Positions 44,728-54,848 of a DNA stretch of 64,000 nucleotides are shown here, piece after piece; position 1 is the first letter of the stretch, and every line of letters begins with the position of its first letter. Under the pieces are notes generated by a model that saw only the letters and a list, made by a program, of their open reading frames with translations, was not told where the DNA came from and did not search any database. The DNA is from Bacillota bacterium. GTDB lineage: Bacteria > Bacillota > Clostridia > Saccharofermentanales > Saccharofermentanaceae. The DNA is taken from NCBI GenBank assembly GCA_023397475.1, contig JAEWUD010000025.1:1-64000 (forward strand), in the 5' to 3' direction. Both the position numbers and the translations under genes were made by a program.

Positions 44728-47487
44728 ATGCGAATTCCCGTATGGAATCGTCTCAGTCCTGAGCGCAAACGATCGACGAAGTTCCTGGGACTTTCGTTTT
44801 TGATTCCGTTTCTATTCATTCTGTCCGCTTTCATTGTTCAGCAAGTGCATCCGTTCGGAACGAAGATGATTCTGACGGTCGATCTCTATCATCAGTATGC
44901 TCCTTTTGTCGCGGAGCTTCGAGACAAACTTCTTCACGGCGACAGCCTTTTCTACTCTTGGAATGTCAGCTTAGGTTCGAACTTCTGGGCGGTGTTTGCG
45001 AATTATGCGGCGAGCCCCTTAAACCTTCTGTTGCTCCCGATCCCGGAGAAATTCCTGTCGGATGGAATTGCCCTCGTCGTATGCCTGCGTGTCGGACTGA
45101 CCGGTCTTTTCACAGCACTGCTCCTACGGGATATCGACCGCAGAAGAGAAGACCTCTTTCTCAGTGTTTTTGCGGCTGTATATGCCTTGAATGGCTGGGT
45201 GCTTTCATATTTTTGGAACATCATGTGGCATGATGCTCTGATGCTACTTCCACTGGTTATTCTGGGCCTGCGGCGAATGATGAGGGATAAGAAGCCGGTT
45301 CTTTTCTTTATCTCTCTCTTTCTCGTAATCTGGTCGAATTACTATGCGGCCTATTTTGTCTGCTTCTTCCTGATTCTCTACGCTCCTGTTCTGTATGTGA
45401 GCCTGTTCGACCGCCTGACGATCCGCAACTTCTTCTCGTCACTCTGGCGTTTTGCCCTGTATGCGGCACTGGCCGGAGGATCGGCCGCCGCTTTGCTGTA
45501 TCCGACCTGGATGACTCTGAAGGAATCTTCGGCGACGGGGGATACCTTTCCGACGGATTGGGCACTCAAGCAGGAGATGTTCGACTTTTTCGGGCGCTTT
45601 TTTGTCGTCAGCAACCCGAATATTCGAGACGGAATGGCCAATGTCTATACAGGAGTTCTTCTGGCTCTGATGATTCCGCTGTTTTTTCTGTGCAAGAGAA
45701 TTCTTCTCCGCGAGAAGATTGCGTACGGTCTTCTCATGGCTTTCCTATACTTCAGCTTCTCGAGCCGTATCATGGACTTCATCTGGCACGGCTTCCATTT
45801 CCCGAACCAGATACCCTTCCGCCAGGCATTCCTGATGTCCTTTCTCATCGTGATTATGGGATACCGGGTTCTGCGAAACCTCAAATCCTTCTCCCTGAAT
45901 GAAGTGACGGTTGCGGCCGCGGCCGCTGTCGGTTATCTGATCCTCTACGGCAAATTCGCCGAGGAAGGGGAGAGCGATATTGCGCTTTATGTGACGCTGC
46001 TTTTTGTCATTGCTTACGCCGCGGTTCTCCGGATGATTCTCATCGGACGACACTCTGTCACAGCCCAGCGTTACGCATTATGCTCCGTCATACTTATCGA
46101 GCTTCTGGTTGCGACGCAGTCAACCGTCGGATTGGTCTCGATGCACGAAGGCTTCACCGGCTGGGATTTTTACGGGAAGAAAGGTGCCGAGACAACGGCT
46201 TTTGTCGAACAAGCCTCCGCAACGGATACCGACGCCTTTTTTCGCACGGAGATGTATCCCGCCTTCATCTGTAATCAACCGGCACTTTATCATGTGAAGG
46301 GGATGTCGGTATTTTCATCGACGGCGGACGAGTCCTTCGTCCAATTCATGCGCAGTCTCGGTTTTCATAATAACGGAATTAACGGCGTACGTAATTATGG
46401 CCTGACTCCTGTGACTGCGACTCTTTTCGGGATTGAGTATTTCATCGACGTCAATGACGCCTCTCCGATTCCTTCGGGATTTTCAGAGGTATCCAATGAA
46501 GATCTTCGAGTCTTCCGCAACGAAGATGCTCTTTCCGTCGGTTACATGGTTCCATCCTCTATCACGGAATTTCGGACGGAGAACCGCAATCATCCGTTTG
46601 TTACTACGAACTTGTTTCTGAAAGCTTTGGGTGCTGAAACGATCTATGTCGACGGCAGCATTCTGACCCGGCAGACGACCAATATGTCCATGATTTCGGA
46701 GAATCCCGTAAGCGGATATGTCTATCGGATTACCGAGGCCGAGACCAAAGCGGAGATCTCATTCGCACCGGACGCGAAGACCGTCGGATCTCATATGTAT
46801 ATCTATGTACAGGCCTCGAAGGCTCCGTCAGTTACGGTTACCGAGACAGATCCCGAGACCGGCACCCGCTCCTCCAAAACAATGGAAGTTCGCACACAAC
46901 AGATTATTGATATCGGAATCTATGCGCCGGAACGAGATAAAGAGGTCGTGCTCACCTGGAACAGCCCGGCGGCGGAACAGCTCACATTGTACTGTTACTC
47001 GATGAATGACGAGGCCTACCGATCGATGGTTGATTCTTTGGACGATCAACAACTTCAGGTCACCCACATAGACTCGACATCATTACAGGGCACGATTGAT
47101 GTTAAGACACAGGGCACACTGCTTCTGACGGTACCGTATGACAAGGGTTGGAGTGCCACGGTAGACGGTCGGACAGTTGAACTCATCCCGGTGGGCGAGG
47201 CCCTAACGGCCATAGATCTTACGGTTGGAACTCATGAGATTCATATGACGTATCTGCCGGAGGGGATGAAGATCGGTGGCCTAATTTCTCTGGGATCATT
47301 TATGATTTTCCTCGCGTTAGCCGTTCTGCCTCCTCTGTTGCGCAAATTTATCTCGCGCCGTCGACCCGGCGGAGATCTTGCCACGGCTGAACAGGCGCCG
47401 GAAGGAGAAATCAATCCGCCGCCTGTACAGGACACCGTAATGGAGCAGACACCCGGCGAGGAAGAAGGCGGAGCAATCGATGAATGA
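44728..47487 (+). CDS. YfhO family membrane protein (GT-C type), first of a pair
   Basis: A 919-residue protein with about a dozen N-terminal helices and a large extracytoplasmic C-terminal part. YfhO proteins are GT-C glycosyltransferases that decorate cell-wall polymers such as lipoteichoic acid. Family marks: DLYHQYAPFVAEL near residue 52, the WNVSLGSNFW loop near 76 and HFPNQIPFRQAF near 360. The C-terminus has VPYDKGWSATVDG near 800 and a last helix. AAGGAGA precedes the ATG. It overlaps the second copy by eight bases; the 288-base gap upstream holds no other gene. Confidence 0.85.
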   Translation: MRIPVWNRLSPERKRSTKFLGLSFLIPFLFILSAFIVQQVHPFGTKMILTVDLYHQYAPFVAELRDKLLHGDSLFYSWNVSLGSNFWAVFANYAASPLNLLLLPIPEKFLSDGIALVVCLRVGLTGLFTALLLRDIDRRREDLFLSVFAAVYALNGWVLSYFWNIMWHDALMLLPLVILGLRRMMRDKKPVLFFISLFLVIWSNYYAAYFVCFFLILYAPVLYVSLFDRLTIRNFFSSLWRFALYAALAGGSAAALLYPTWMTLKESSATGDTFPTDWALKQEMFDFFGRFFVVSNPNIRDGMANVYTGVLLALMIPLFFLCKRILLREKIAYGLLMAFLYFSFSSRIMDFIWHGFHFPNQIPFRQAFLMSFLIVIMGYRVLRNLKSFSLNEVTVAAAAAVGYLILYGKFAEEGESDIALYVTLLFVIAYAAVLRMILIGRHSVTAQRYALCSVILIELLVATQSTVGLVSMHEGFTGWDFYGKKGAETTAFVEQASATDTDAFFRTEMYPAFICNQPALYHVKGMSVFSSTADESFVQFMRSLGFHNNGINGVRNYGLTPVTATLFGIEYFIDVNDASPIPSGFSEVSNEDLRVFRNEDALSVGYMVPSSITEFRTENRNHPFVTTNLFLKALGAETIYVDGSILTRQTTNMSMISENPVSGYVYRITEAETKAEISFAPDAKTVGSHMYIYVQASKAPSVTVTETDPETGTRSSKTMEVRTQQIIDIGIYAPERDKEVVLTWNSPAAEQLTLYCYSMNDEAYRSMVDSLDDQQLQVTHIDSTSLQGTIDVKTQGTLLLTVPYDKGWSATVDGRTVELIPVGEALTAIDLTVGTHEIHMTYLPEGMKIGGLISLGSFMIFLALAVLPPLLRKFISRRRPGGDLATAEQAPEGEINPPPVQDTVMEQTPGEEEGGAIDE

Positions 47488-50203
47488 TCGTCTGAAGCGC
47501 ATGATGACGACAGAGGTGAGAGGGATCCCGCACGAGTATTTGTGGGCGGCGTTCCTGCTGCCTGTTTTTCTTCTCGGGATGGCATTCTTCTCCCTTCGAA
47601 TCCATCCTGTCGGCGGGAATACAATTCTGACGTGCGATTTGTTTCACCAGTACGCGCCGATACTCGCGGAATTCCGCCGCAAAATTCTCTCGGGAGACAG
47701 TTTGTTTTACACCTGGAATATTGGACTCGGAAGCGATTTCTGGCCCATACTCACCTATAACTGTTCGAGCCCTTTGAATCTTCTCCTCCTTTTCTTCCCG
47801 GAGAAGAATCTATCCGACGCGATCGCGATCCTGGTCCTTCTTCGCGTAGGATTATCCGGACTTTCGTTCTCGTTGCTTTTCTACGGCAAAGAGAGAAGAG
47901 AAGGGCCGATGATTCTCCTTTTATCAACGCTATACGCGCTCTCCGGATTCGTCCTCTCGTATTTCTGGGCGGTGATGTGGATGGACGCAATTGTTCTCCT
48001 TCCGCTGGTGGTCCTCGGCGTATGGCGCCTGATAGAGAAGAAGAAGGTCATTCTCTTTATCGTCTCTCTTTTCCTTATTATCTCGGGCAATTTCTATTTC
48101 GGATTCTTCGTTTGTATCTTCCTCGCGGTATTCTTCTTCGTCCTTTACTCGGAAGCCCGAAGCAAATTCCGGGCGCAACCTTTTCTCCCGACGTTTTTGC
48201 GTTTTGCCTGGTGCTCTGTACTGTCAGCCGCTATGGCCGGAATTTTTCTGGTGCCGACCATACTCTCGCTCGGTCAAACAGCTGCGGCCACAGAGAAGAT
48301 GACACCGACAATCGAGAACAGCTTTGCCTTCTTCGACATACTTTCGCGATTTCTCCTTCACGCGGATCCGGTCATCCGGGAGGGCTTGCCGAATGTCGCC
48401 TGCGGGGTATTGCTGTTCCTTCTGATCCCTTTGTATTTTTTCTGTGCGGGCATACCCTTTCGCAACCGCCTTCTCATGGGCATCATGGGCTTTTTCCTGT
48501 TCGTCTCGATGGCCAACCCCTATCTTAATTTCCTGTGGCACGGCATGCATAATACGAATCAGATTCCGTATCGCCAAGCCTTTCTTCTTGTTTTTCTCCT
48601 GCTTTATATGGCAGCGGAGCTGTTCATCCATCTCGAAAATATTCGTCGGGAAGCCGTGATTGCCTCGGTATTTTTCGCGCTCTCGTATTTGATACTCCTG
48701 AATTTCTCGTCACAGACCAAACTCGAACCCTGGCTTCTTTATGGTTCTGCGGCCTTTATGATTCTCTACGGCATCGCACTGACGTACCTTGTCAAGGGTT
48801 CTCCCAATCGCAGTAAACCGCAGAAATTTCTTCTGTATCTTGTTATCCTCGAAGTCTTTCTATCCGGAGAATTTGCATTGGCGTTCATTTCGGAGAATGA
48901 GCACTTCACGTATTACGAGTCCTATGCACAGCATGCTGATACCATATCGCAGGACATCGATATTATCGATCAGGGCAGATTCACTCGAACCGCCTTGCTG
49001 CCGGAGGAAACCGGAAATGACGGCGCGATATTCGATCTCAAATCGATTCCCTCCTTTCTATCCACGACACCTCAATCGACCGTCCGCTTTCTTGCGGGAC
49101 TTGGGTTCGGAAATAACGGACTGTATGAGGTGTGGATTGAGGGTCTGACGGAGGTATCGTCACGTTTGCTCGGCGTCGGCAATATCGTTACCTATACCGA
49201 CGGTGTTAGTGTTGACGAGTATCTCAATTTGCCGGCAACGTCGGACAGCGACGTGTCGTCCGATGATGTATTCGCCAAAAGGCAGGATTACATGTATGGC
49301 GGATACGAAATCACGCAAAATGAACGGGTACTTCCGGTAGGGTACTGTGTGCCTGTAGATCAGTTGAATTATGCGATGGATCCCGCGATGACTCCATTTG
49401 AGAATACGAATTCTCTTCTCTCTGCGATGGGAGTCGTCGGTGCCTATCTGCCCGTTGAAAGAACCGAAATCAACCGGGGCAACCTGAGCGTGGGAGACTC
49501 TGTCGACCAGTTCCGGATTGTATCTCCGGATGTCTCCTCAACCTACGGATTTCGGCCGATATATTACGCTCCGGGTGGCCGGCTGCTTCTCCATGTCGAT
49601 ACCGATATGGACTACGTTGTTTTTGTCTCGGCGATCGATCCGGAGACCGGCAAAGCAGAACAGAGTATTTTGTATCCCATCGCAGGACAGATTGTCGATT
49701 GCGGAGTACTTCCCGAGAATCCAGAGGGGATCGAAGTGCGCATTGTTGTTGAAAAGGGCGCGACGGGGCAGATACGCATCTCGACGGCGACAGTTGACGC
49801 GGATGCTCTGGATTATTCCTCCGGGGTTCTTTCCGATTCGTCGCTCGAAGAGATACGCTATTCATCGGATTCACTTTCGGGAACCGTGAACGTACCCGAT
49901 GGACATCTGCTGCTTCTTACGGTGCCTTTCGATGATGGTTGGACCGCAACGGTCGATGGGATGCCTGCGAATACCGTGCGTGCGTATGACGCATTGCTGG
50001 CAGTTGAACTTCCCGCCGGCCGACATGAGATTCATCTGTCCTTTGTGCCGCGAGGTCTTATTGCGGGAGTGCTTCTCAGCATCTTCGCGTGGATCATTTT
50101 TGTTGTCATATGTCTTCACAAGCGAATCATAGCCCTCATTCCCGCGAAAAAAAGTGACCCCAATCTCAACCAAGAGGAGAGACAAAATCGTGCTTCATCC
50201 TAA
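47480..50203 (+). CDS. YfhO family membrane protein (GT-C type), second of a pair
   Basis: A 907-residue paralogue of the preceding gene with the same design: DLFHQYAPILAEF, a WNIGLGSDFW loop, HNTNQIPYRQAFL near residue 365 and VPFDDGWTATVDG near 815. Both proteins start with a short basic cytoplasmic tail. The eight-base overlap and same order suggest an ancient tandem duplication with co-translation, perhaps working as a heteromer or on two acceptors. It ends inside the next gene's start region. Confidence 0.85.
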   Translation: MNDRLKRMMTTEVRGIPHEYLWAAFLLPVFLLGMAFFSLRIHPVGGNTILTCDLFHQYAPILAEFRRKILSGDSLFYTWNIGLGSDFWPILTYNCSSPLNLLLLFFPEKNLSDAIAILVLLRVGLSGLSFSLLFYGKERREGPMILLLSTLYALSGFVLSYFWAVMWMDAIVLLPLVVLGVWRLIEKKKVILFIVSLFLIISGNFYFGFFVCIFLAVFFFVLYSEARSKFRAQPFLPTFLRFAWCSVLSAAMAGIFLVPTILSLGQTAAATEKMTPTIENSFAFFDILSRFLLHADPVIREGLPNVACGVLLFLLIPLYFFCAGIPFRNRLLMGIMGFFLFVSMANPYLNFLWHGMHNTNQIPYRQAFLLVFLLLYMAAELFIHLENIRREAVIASVFFALSYLILLNFSSQTKLEPWLLYGSAAFMILYGIALTYLVKGSPNRSKPQKFLLYLVILEVFLSGEFALAFISENEHFTYYESYAQHADTISQDIDIIDQGRFTRTALLPEETGNDGAIFDLKSIPSFLSTTPQSTVRFLAGLGFGNNGLYEVWIEGLTEVSSRLLGVGNIVTYTDGVSVDEYLNLPATSDSDVSSDDVFAKRQDYMYGGYEITQNERVLPVGYCVPVDQLNYAMDPAMTPFENTNSLLSAMGVVGAYLPVERTEINRGNLSVGDSVDQFRIVSPDVSSTYGFRPIYYAPGGRLLLHVDTDMDYVVFVSAIDPETGKAEQSILYPIAGQIVDCGVLPENPEGIEVRIVVEKGATGQIRISTATVDADALDYSSGVLSDSSLEEIRYSSDSLSGTVNVPDGHLLLLTVPFDDGWTATVDGMPANTVRAYDALLAVELPAGRHEIHLSFVPRGLIAGVLLSIFAWIIFVVICLHKRIIALIPAKKSDPNLNQEERQNRASS

Positions 50204-51305
50204 CGCATATCCGTTTACGGAAATCGACCATCCGGCAACTTCTTATGTAATCATCGATCTTGAGTGGAACCAGCCGATTCCATGGATCAAGACAGATATT
50301 GATCCCAAGGAACTTCCCGGAGAGATTATCGAGATCGGGGCTGTGAAGCTGTCACTAACGGAGCGAGGATATCAACTGAGTAAGCCTTTTCATGTGACGA
50401 TACGGCCGAGCCACTACACCGTGATGAATAAGAATGTCTCACGCGTCACGAACAAGATGTCCTCTGATTTGAAGTTCGGCATTCGGTTCCCGGACGCGTA
50501 CGATGCTTTTCGCGTATGGTGCGGGGAAGACTATATTTTGTGCGGGTGGGGAAACTCCGACCTGTCGATCCTCAAAGCGAATCTTCGACTCCATAAGATG
50601 GAACCAATACTCAACACCCTCTTTCTGGATGTACAGCCGCTTTTCGCGAGAATCGCGGAGGGCGTGACCAACCAGCGCAGCGTTGAATATGCGGTGGATT
50701 TCCTTCACATCCCCAAACACGACGATTTCCATGCCGCGCATCGTGACGCGGAATATACCGGGCACATCCTCAGAGAGCTATTGCTCCTTCTGGATACGGC
50801 GAAGATGACAGAGAAGACCGGACAGCGGCGCCGACCCACCGATATTCCCTTCGATCAGCTTGTTACCTTCAAGATACGTCCGTATTTGCAGAATCCGGAC
50901 CTTCATGCGGAGACGACACGTCGAAGTGAGGCCTTTACGACTTGGCCGGCGTGTTTCGAGCACGAGGCGAGACCCGGAGAACGATGCCCGGCGTGTGATC
51001 GGGAACTCGACACAGATATTCCGTGGTTTCGATTGAAGAAATCAGGTTTCTCCCTGTGGCACTGTGAAGAACACCATATGGTCCAGGGCAGGATGCGGAT
51101 GAAGAAGACGCCCGAAGGAAAGTTTTTCGCGGCGGTCTCGTTGCGCCTGGTTGATCCCGGCTCAGCGCGATTGATCGTAGAGAGGGAGGAAGAATTCCTG
51201 ACCTACGGTGTCGAGGGAAAACCCTTCGTTCCGGAGGTTGTTCCGGAAATCACGCTGGATATACCACAAGAGCAGGGAGAACTCCCCGAGACTCCGGTGA
51301 TATAA
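50190..51305 (+). CDS. DEDD-type 3'-5' exonuclease with C-terminal zinc-ribbon-like part
   Basis: A GTG at 50190 with AGAGGAGAG upstream gives 371 residues and a 14-base overlap with the yfhO stop. The nuclease domain covers ~10-195, with VIIDLEWNQ (Asp and Glu ligands), GEIIEIGAVKL, the WGNSDLSILKANL segment and FHAAHRDAEYTGHIL as the last motif. This is the RNase T/DnaQ type. A C-terminal region holds CFEHE, CPAC and HCEEHH cysteines and histidines near residues 262-305, a possible metal site not found in simple exonucleases. Its natural substrate is unknown. Confidence 0.82.
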   Translation: MLHPNAYPFTEIDHPATSYVIIDLEWNQPIPWIKTDIDPKELPGEIIEIGAVKLSLTERGYQLSKPFHVTIRPSHYTVMNKNVSRVTNKMSSDLKFGIRFPDAYDAFRVWCGEDYILCGWGNSDLSILKANLRLHKMEPILNTLFLDVQPLFARIAEGVTNQRSVEYAVDFLHIPKHDDFHAAHRDAEYTGHILRELLLLLDTAKMTEKTGQRRRPTDIPFDQLVTFKIRPYLQNPDLHAETTRRSEAFTTWPACFEHEARPGERCPACDRELDTDIPWFRLKKSGFSLWHCEEHHMVQGRMRMKKTPEGKFFAAVSLRLVDPGSARLIVEREEEFLTYGVEGKPFVPEVVPEITLDIPQEQGELPETPVI

Positions 51306-51314
51306 GCCGACGTA

Positions 51315-52481
51315 TCAGTCATTCAGGCGCAACAACGCGTCTGCTGCCAGATCCATGTTCTGGAAGAAACGCAAAGGGATCGAGCCGGAGCCGCCATCCT
51401 TACGCATATCTGTCATCATTTCCATCAAGAGCGCAAGACGAATGCCGGATGGCATCGTGCGAAGCCGATTCAGAGAACCGTTCCGGACCGCGGCGATAAT
51501 CCCGTCCGCGTCAATACGGTTTCTTTCGGCTTCGTACTTGAGCGTAGCGATTCTTCTGCACTCCTTGAGTTCCAGAAGAAACTCATCGATCGAATAGATT
51601 CGATCGCGCGGAATCTCATACACAAGAGCCGCCTCCTCGAAGCCGGCCATCAGACCTTCCTCGGATTCTTGCAGGAACTCCCGATACTCAACCACCGGGA
51701 AAGCATAATGGATACCGTCGAGAACGCCAAACGTCTTCAATGTGTCCAGGTATCCGAGTTCGAAGTTGCGCGACATGATCGACGGTGTCAGGTCCATGAG
51801 AGATCCCAGACTCTGGCTGTTGCAGATATGCGCGATCCGGATTCGATCCGTCTCGACCGAGCGGTATCTGGCTTTTCGCATATCGATCGCAATAATATTG
51901 CGAAAACCACGACGTCGCAGCATATCAAAAGGCAAGTTATCGGCAATTCCGCCGTCCAGGAAGGTTCCGTCACCGGTCTTTACCGGCTTCAGTCCCGGCA
52001 GGGCGGAGCTTGCAAGAAGATAGGTGAGAAAATCATCTTGCGGAATCGCTCTCTTCCAGAGCTTGCGGCCGCTTCGTTGGGCGACAGAGAAGGTACAAAG
52101 GCCAAAGTCAACATCAGAAGCGTACACTTCCGCAGGGGATATATAGGCTTCCAACAAATGGTTAAGCGGTGCCTGATCGACACCCCCATGCCCGAAAACT
52201 TCCTTAAGAAGCATCCCGGCATGGGGTAGTGACAAAAGATTATCTGAGGCGAGAACCGCGTCTTCCGGGAGACGAATGCATTGATCAAAGCGGATATTGC
52301 GCCACATGGAGATGGCCCGATCAATATCCCCCTGTGCCATGAAGGCGGCATTAATCGCGCCGATCGAAGTGCCTGCTACCGCTTCAAACTCGATTCCCAA
52401 CTCTTTCAACGCCTTCCATGCGCCGATCTGATAGATACCTTTAGAACCTCCGCCTGCGAGGGCGATGGTGTACTTATCCAA
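51315..52481 (-). CDS. Patatin-like phospholipase
   Basis: A 388-residue serine acyl hydrolase. The oxyanion motif GGGSKGIYQIGAW is at residues 10-22, the nucleophile elbow GTSIGAINAAF near 38, and the catalytic aspartate in DGGIADNLPFDML near 175. No signal peptide is seen, so it acts at or inside the membrane on lipids. A C-terminal ~120-residue helical extension is not assigned. Convergent with the exonuclease gene. Confidence 0.88.
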   Translation of the reverse strand: MDKYTIALAGGGSKGIYQIGAWKALKELGIEFEAVAGTSIGAINAAFMAQGDIDRAISMWRNIRFDQCIRLPEDAVLASDNLLSLPHAGMLLKEVFGHGGVDQAPLNHLLEAYISPAEVYASDVDFGLCTFSVAQRSGRKLWKRAIPQDDFLTYLLASSALPGLKPVKTGDGTFLDGGIADNLPFDMLRRRGFRNIIAIDMRKARYRSVETDRIRIAHICNSQSLGSLMDLTPSIMSRNFELGYLDTLKTFGVLDGIHYAFPVVEYREFLQESEEGLMAGFEEAALVYEIPRDRIYSIDEFLLELKECRRIATLKYEAERNRIDADGIIAAVRNGSLNRLRTMPSGIRLALLMEMMTDMRKDGGSGSIPLRFFQNMDLAADALLRLND

Positions 52482-52582
52482 TTGATATCACCTCTTTATA
52501 AGTAATTCGAAGAAACTGTGAATAAACCCACTTAATTATATCCAAAAATTGTAACAATTCTGCACAATTCACAATTAATTCG

Positions 52583-52610
52583 TTGAAAAGCGCGCGTATT
52601 CTTATATAAT
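52583..52610 (+). promoter_or_regulatory. Promoter of the PilX-like gene
   Basis: TTGAAA (52583-52588), a 16-base spacer and TATAAT (52605-52610), 57 bases before the ATG at 52667. A ribosome binding site CGGAGG precedes the start. Confidence 0.65.
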
Positions 52611-52666
52611 AGTAGTGAAATGAACTACATGTGTGATAATCATACAAATCTGAACGGAGGCTTGCC

Positions 52667-54781
52667 ATGAAGAGCCCTACAACCACCAAAATCGGCTACA
52701 GAGGGAACGACAACAGAGGTGTCCACAACAGAAGAGGCGGTATGTTGATTATCGTTCTCATTATCCTCGCTGTCTCGGTCATTCTGATCAGTTCGGCGAT
52801 GATGGTGACACTGACCGCACGTAATCGCTATTATGTCTCTGCGGAGCAGGACCAAGCATATCTTACAGCCCTATCGACGGCGAAGACACTTGACTCCGCG
52901 ATCTACACCGGGTTGATTTCTGATGCCGACATAACAGCCCTGGCCGGTAATAACGCGACGGTTACTATTACCGGCGACGCGGCTCCGGGAATGGATGGAA
53001 CTTCGTCCGCGTCGACAACGGCAACATTCTCACAGAAGGGGAGTGGACCTGTAGCTGACGCTTATATTTATGTTGATATAGTAACTAAGATAGATGCCAA
53101 TGTGGAGACCGGCGGATCACAAGCTTCGGTACGTTTGATACTTAAGAAGAGAATTCCCGTCGATCCAGGATTTCAATCACTGATAACAATTCAGGCTGCT
53201 GATAATGGCATGTCGAAGTTGACACAATGCTATTTCGGCGATAACGCCCCTGCGGGCGCGACAAACATGGTTGTTATTAAGAACAATTCGGAAGTGTCAG
53301 CCTCTAGTGGCCAGATATGTTTCATTTCTGATGCCATTTTTACGAAAAGACTTGATACGGGAAATAATGCGAATTTCGAGGCCAATATTGTACTTTGGGG
53401 CCCGGATGCTGGCATCAATGCAAACGGCATCGGAGGGAATGGTATCAACGCTGAGGAATACTTCCTTGCTCTGGGTGGCCCGGCACCTTCGGTTTTACCG
53501 ATTACGGCCGCAGGGCTTCCCGCAAGTACTGGCTACAAACCTCCATATCCTGACGGAGGGGATGCACAGTCGACGTCGTTTTTTCAAAACGGTGCCGGAA
53601 GTCCGGATGCTCCCACGACAATGAAGAATGAAGGAATTTCGGCCAAGGGTCTTTACATTAGCAACTCATTTTTCGGCACGGATTTCGGTACGAAGCCTGG
53701 TTCTGGTATCGATGCAAGCCAATTCTATTTGCCCAATGGAATTTATGCAGACGATTATGCGATCGTATCCTATCAGAATTTGAAGCAAACTATGCCAATA
53801 GGTAAGGGTACTGACGCGATCATGGTTACGACTGGGTCGACGACAACTATTGACCCGGCGATCGTAACATCGATGAAGAATGAAGCCAAGCGAATTACCG
53901 CTCAGAAAACAGCAATTGAAAGATCAATAAATACGACAAAGAGTAGCATAGAGACCATTCTTATTAATGCGGGCTTACTTTACCGGGAGACCGATATTGA
54001 AGATGCAGTAGATGCTAAGAAGTTTCCTGATTTGAGACCTTTTCTTTCAACTGGAGGAACATTAACCGGATCCGCCTACTACCTTGACCTAAGAAAGTCC
54101 GATGCTACGGTGTCGGCAAACCTTATTTTTGATTTAACGAATAATGATATTACTATTTATTTACTTGGGGATCGTAAACTTATATTTGATACTGGTTTTG
54201 GTTTCAAATTTATTAACGGCACATCATATTTTGGACGTATGATTTCTGCAAGTAATTGTGATATAGAAATAAAACCTGAATGGCACAATGGAGATATGTC
54301 CAATGTCATGAATACCCCGACGGGTATCTATGCGACGACTGGAACGTTGAAGTATTTCGAAACAACGGATCATTTGGGGTACTCGCCTGATGGTAGCTAT
54401 GGTTATTATAACCCTATTACGGGAAAGACAGTTCCTGTAACAGTAGGCATATATTCTTCACTTTATACTTATGATGTAACACGTTCATCAACCGGTATTG
54501 AATCTCCGATACCTCACTTCTATGCCTATTTGTTTGGCGCGACTACAATCGAGATTAATACTGGAGCTGTCCTACAAGGATACTATGCACTGACAGATGA
54601 CAAGAGTGAGGTAGCGGTAAACGGTAATCCAATCTTTTATTGTAGGATGGAAGTAGCAGATATACATGGTACCGGTGGCGATTCTTATCACTTCCCTTAT
54701 TGTCCTGCACCGGATGCCGGTGGCGAGGGTGACGACGGATCAGCATCGGTGTACAAGTTCTTTGGGTATGAGACACTATAA
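52667..54781 (+). CDS. PilX-like type IV pilus-associated or surface protein
   Basis: A 704-residue protein. After a basic head with RRGG, a hydrophobic helix (MLIIVLIILAVSVILISSAM, residues ~25-45) and an alanine-rich helical continuation resemble the PilX_N pattern of minor pilins lacking the GFTLxE cleavage box. The remainder is rich in Gly, Ser, Thr and Asn like an exported beta-rich surface protein. The second half (from about 53900) is clearly more AT-rich than the first. Function is inferred from the N-terminus and the neighbouring pilus genes, which read towards it. Confidence 0.55.
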   Translation: MKSPTTTKIGYRGNDNRGVHNRRGGMLIIVLIILAVSVILISSAMMVTLTARNRYYVSAEQDQAYLTALSTAKTLDSAIYTGLISDADITALAGNNATVTITGDAAPGMDGTSSASTTATFSQKGSGPVADAYIYVDIVTKIDANVETGGSQASVRLILKKRIPVDPGFQSLITIQAADNGMSKLTQCYFGDNAPAGATNMVVIKNNSEVSASSGQICFISDAIFTKRLDTGNNANFEANIVLWGPDAGINANGIGGNGINAEEYFLALGGPAPSVLPITAAGLPASTGYKPPYPDGGDAQSTSFFQNGAGSPDAPTTMKNEGISAKGLYISNSFFGTDFGTKPGSGIDASQFYLPNGIYADDYAIVSYQNLKQTMPIGKGTDAIMVTTGSTTTIDPAIVTSMKNEAKRITAQKTAIERSINTTKSSIETILINAGLLYRETDIEDAVDAKKFPDLRPFLSTGGTLTGSAYYLDLRKSDATVSANLIFDLTNNDITIYLLGDRKLIFDTGFGFKFINGTSYFGRMISASNCDIEIKPEWHNGDMSNVMNTPTGIYATTGTLKYFETTDHLGYSPDGSYGYYNPITGKTVPVTVGIYSSLYTYDVTRSSTGIESPIPHFYAYLFGATTIEINTGAVLQGYYALTDDKSEVAVNGNPIFYCRMEVADIHGTGGDSYHFPYCPAPDAGGEGDDGSASVYKFFGYETL

Positions 54782-54814
54782 GTCTTCGATTTATTTCGAA
54801 CTATATATTAGAAA

Positions 54815-54846
54815 GAGGAAGGTTAAATTGAACCTTCCTCTTTTTT
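54815..54846 (+). terminator. Terminator after the PilX-like gene, used as intron target
   Basis: GAGGAAGGTT/AACCTTCCTC stem with an AAATTG loop and TTTTTT directly after. The group II intron begins three bases later. Confidence 0.9.
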
Positions 54847-54848
54847 GG

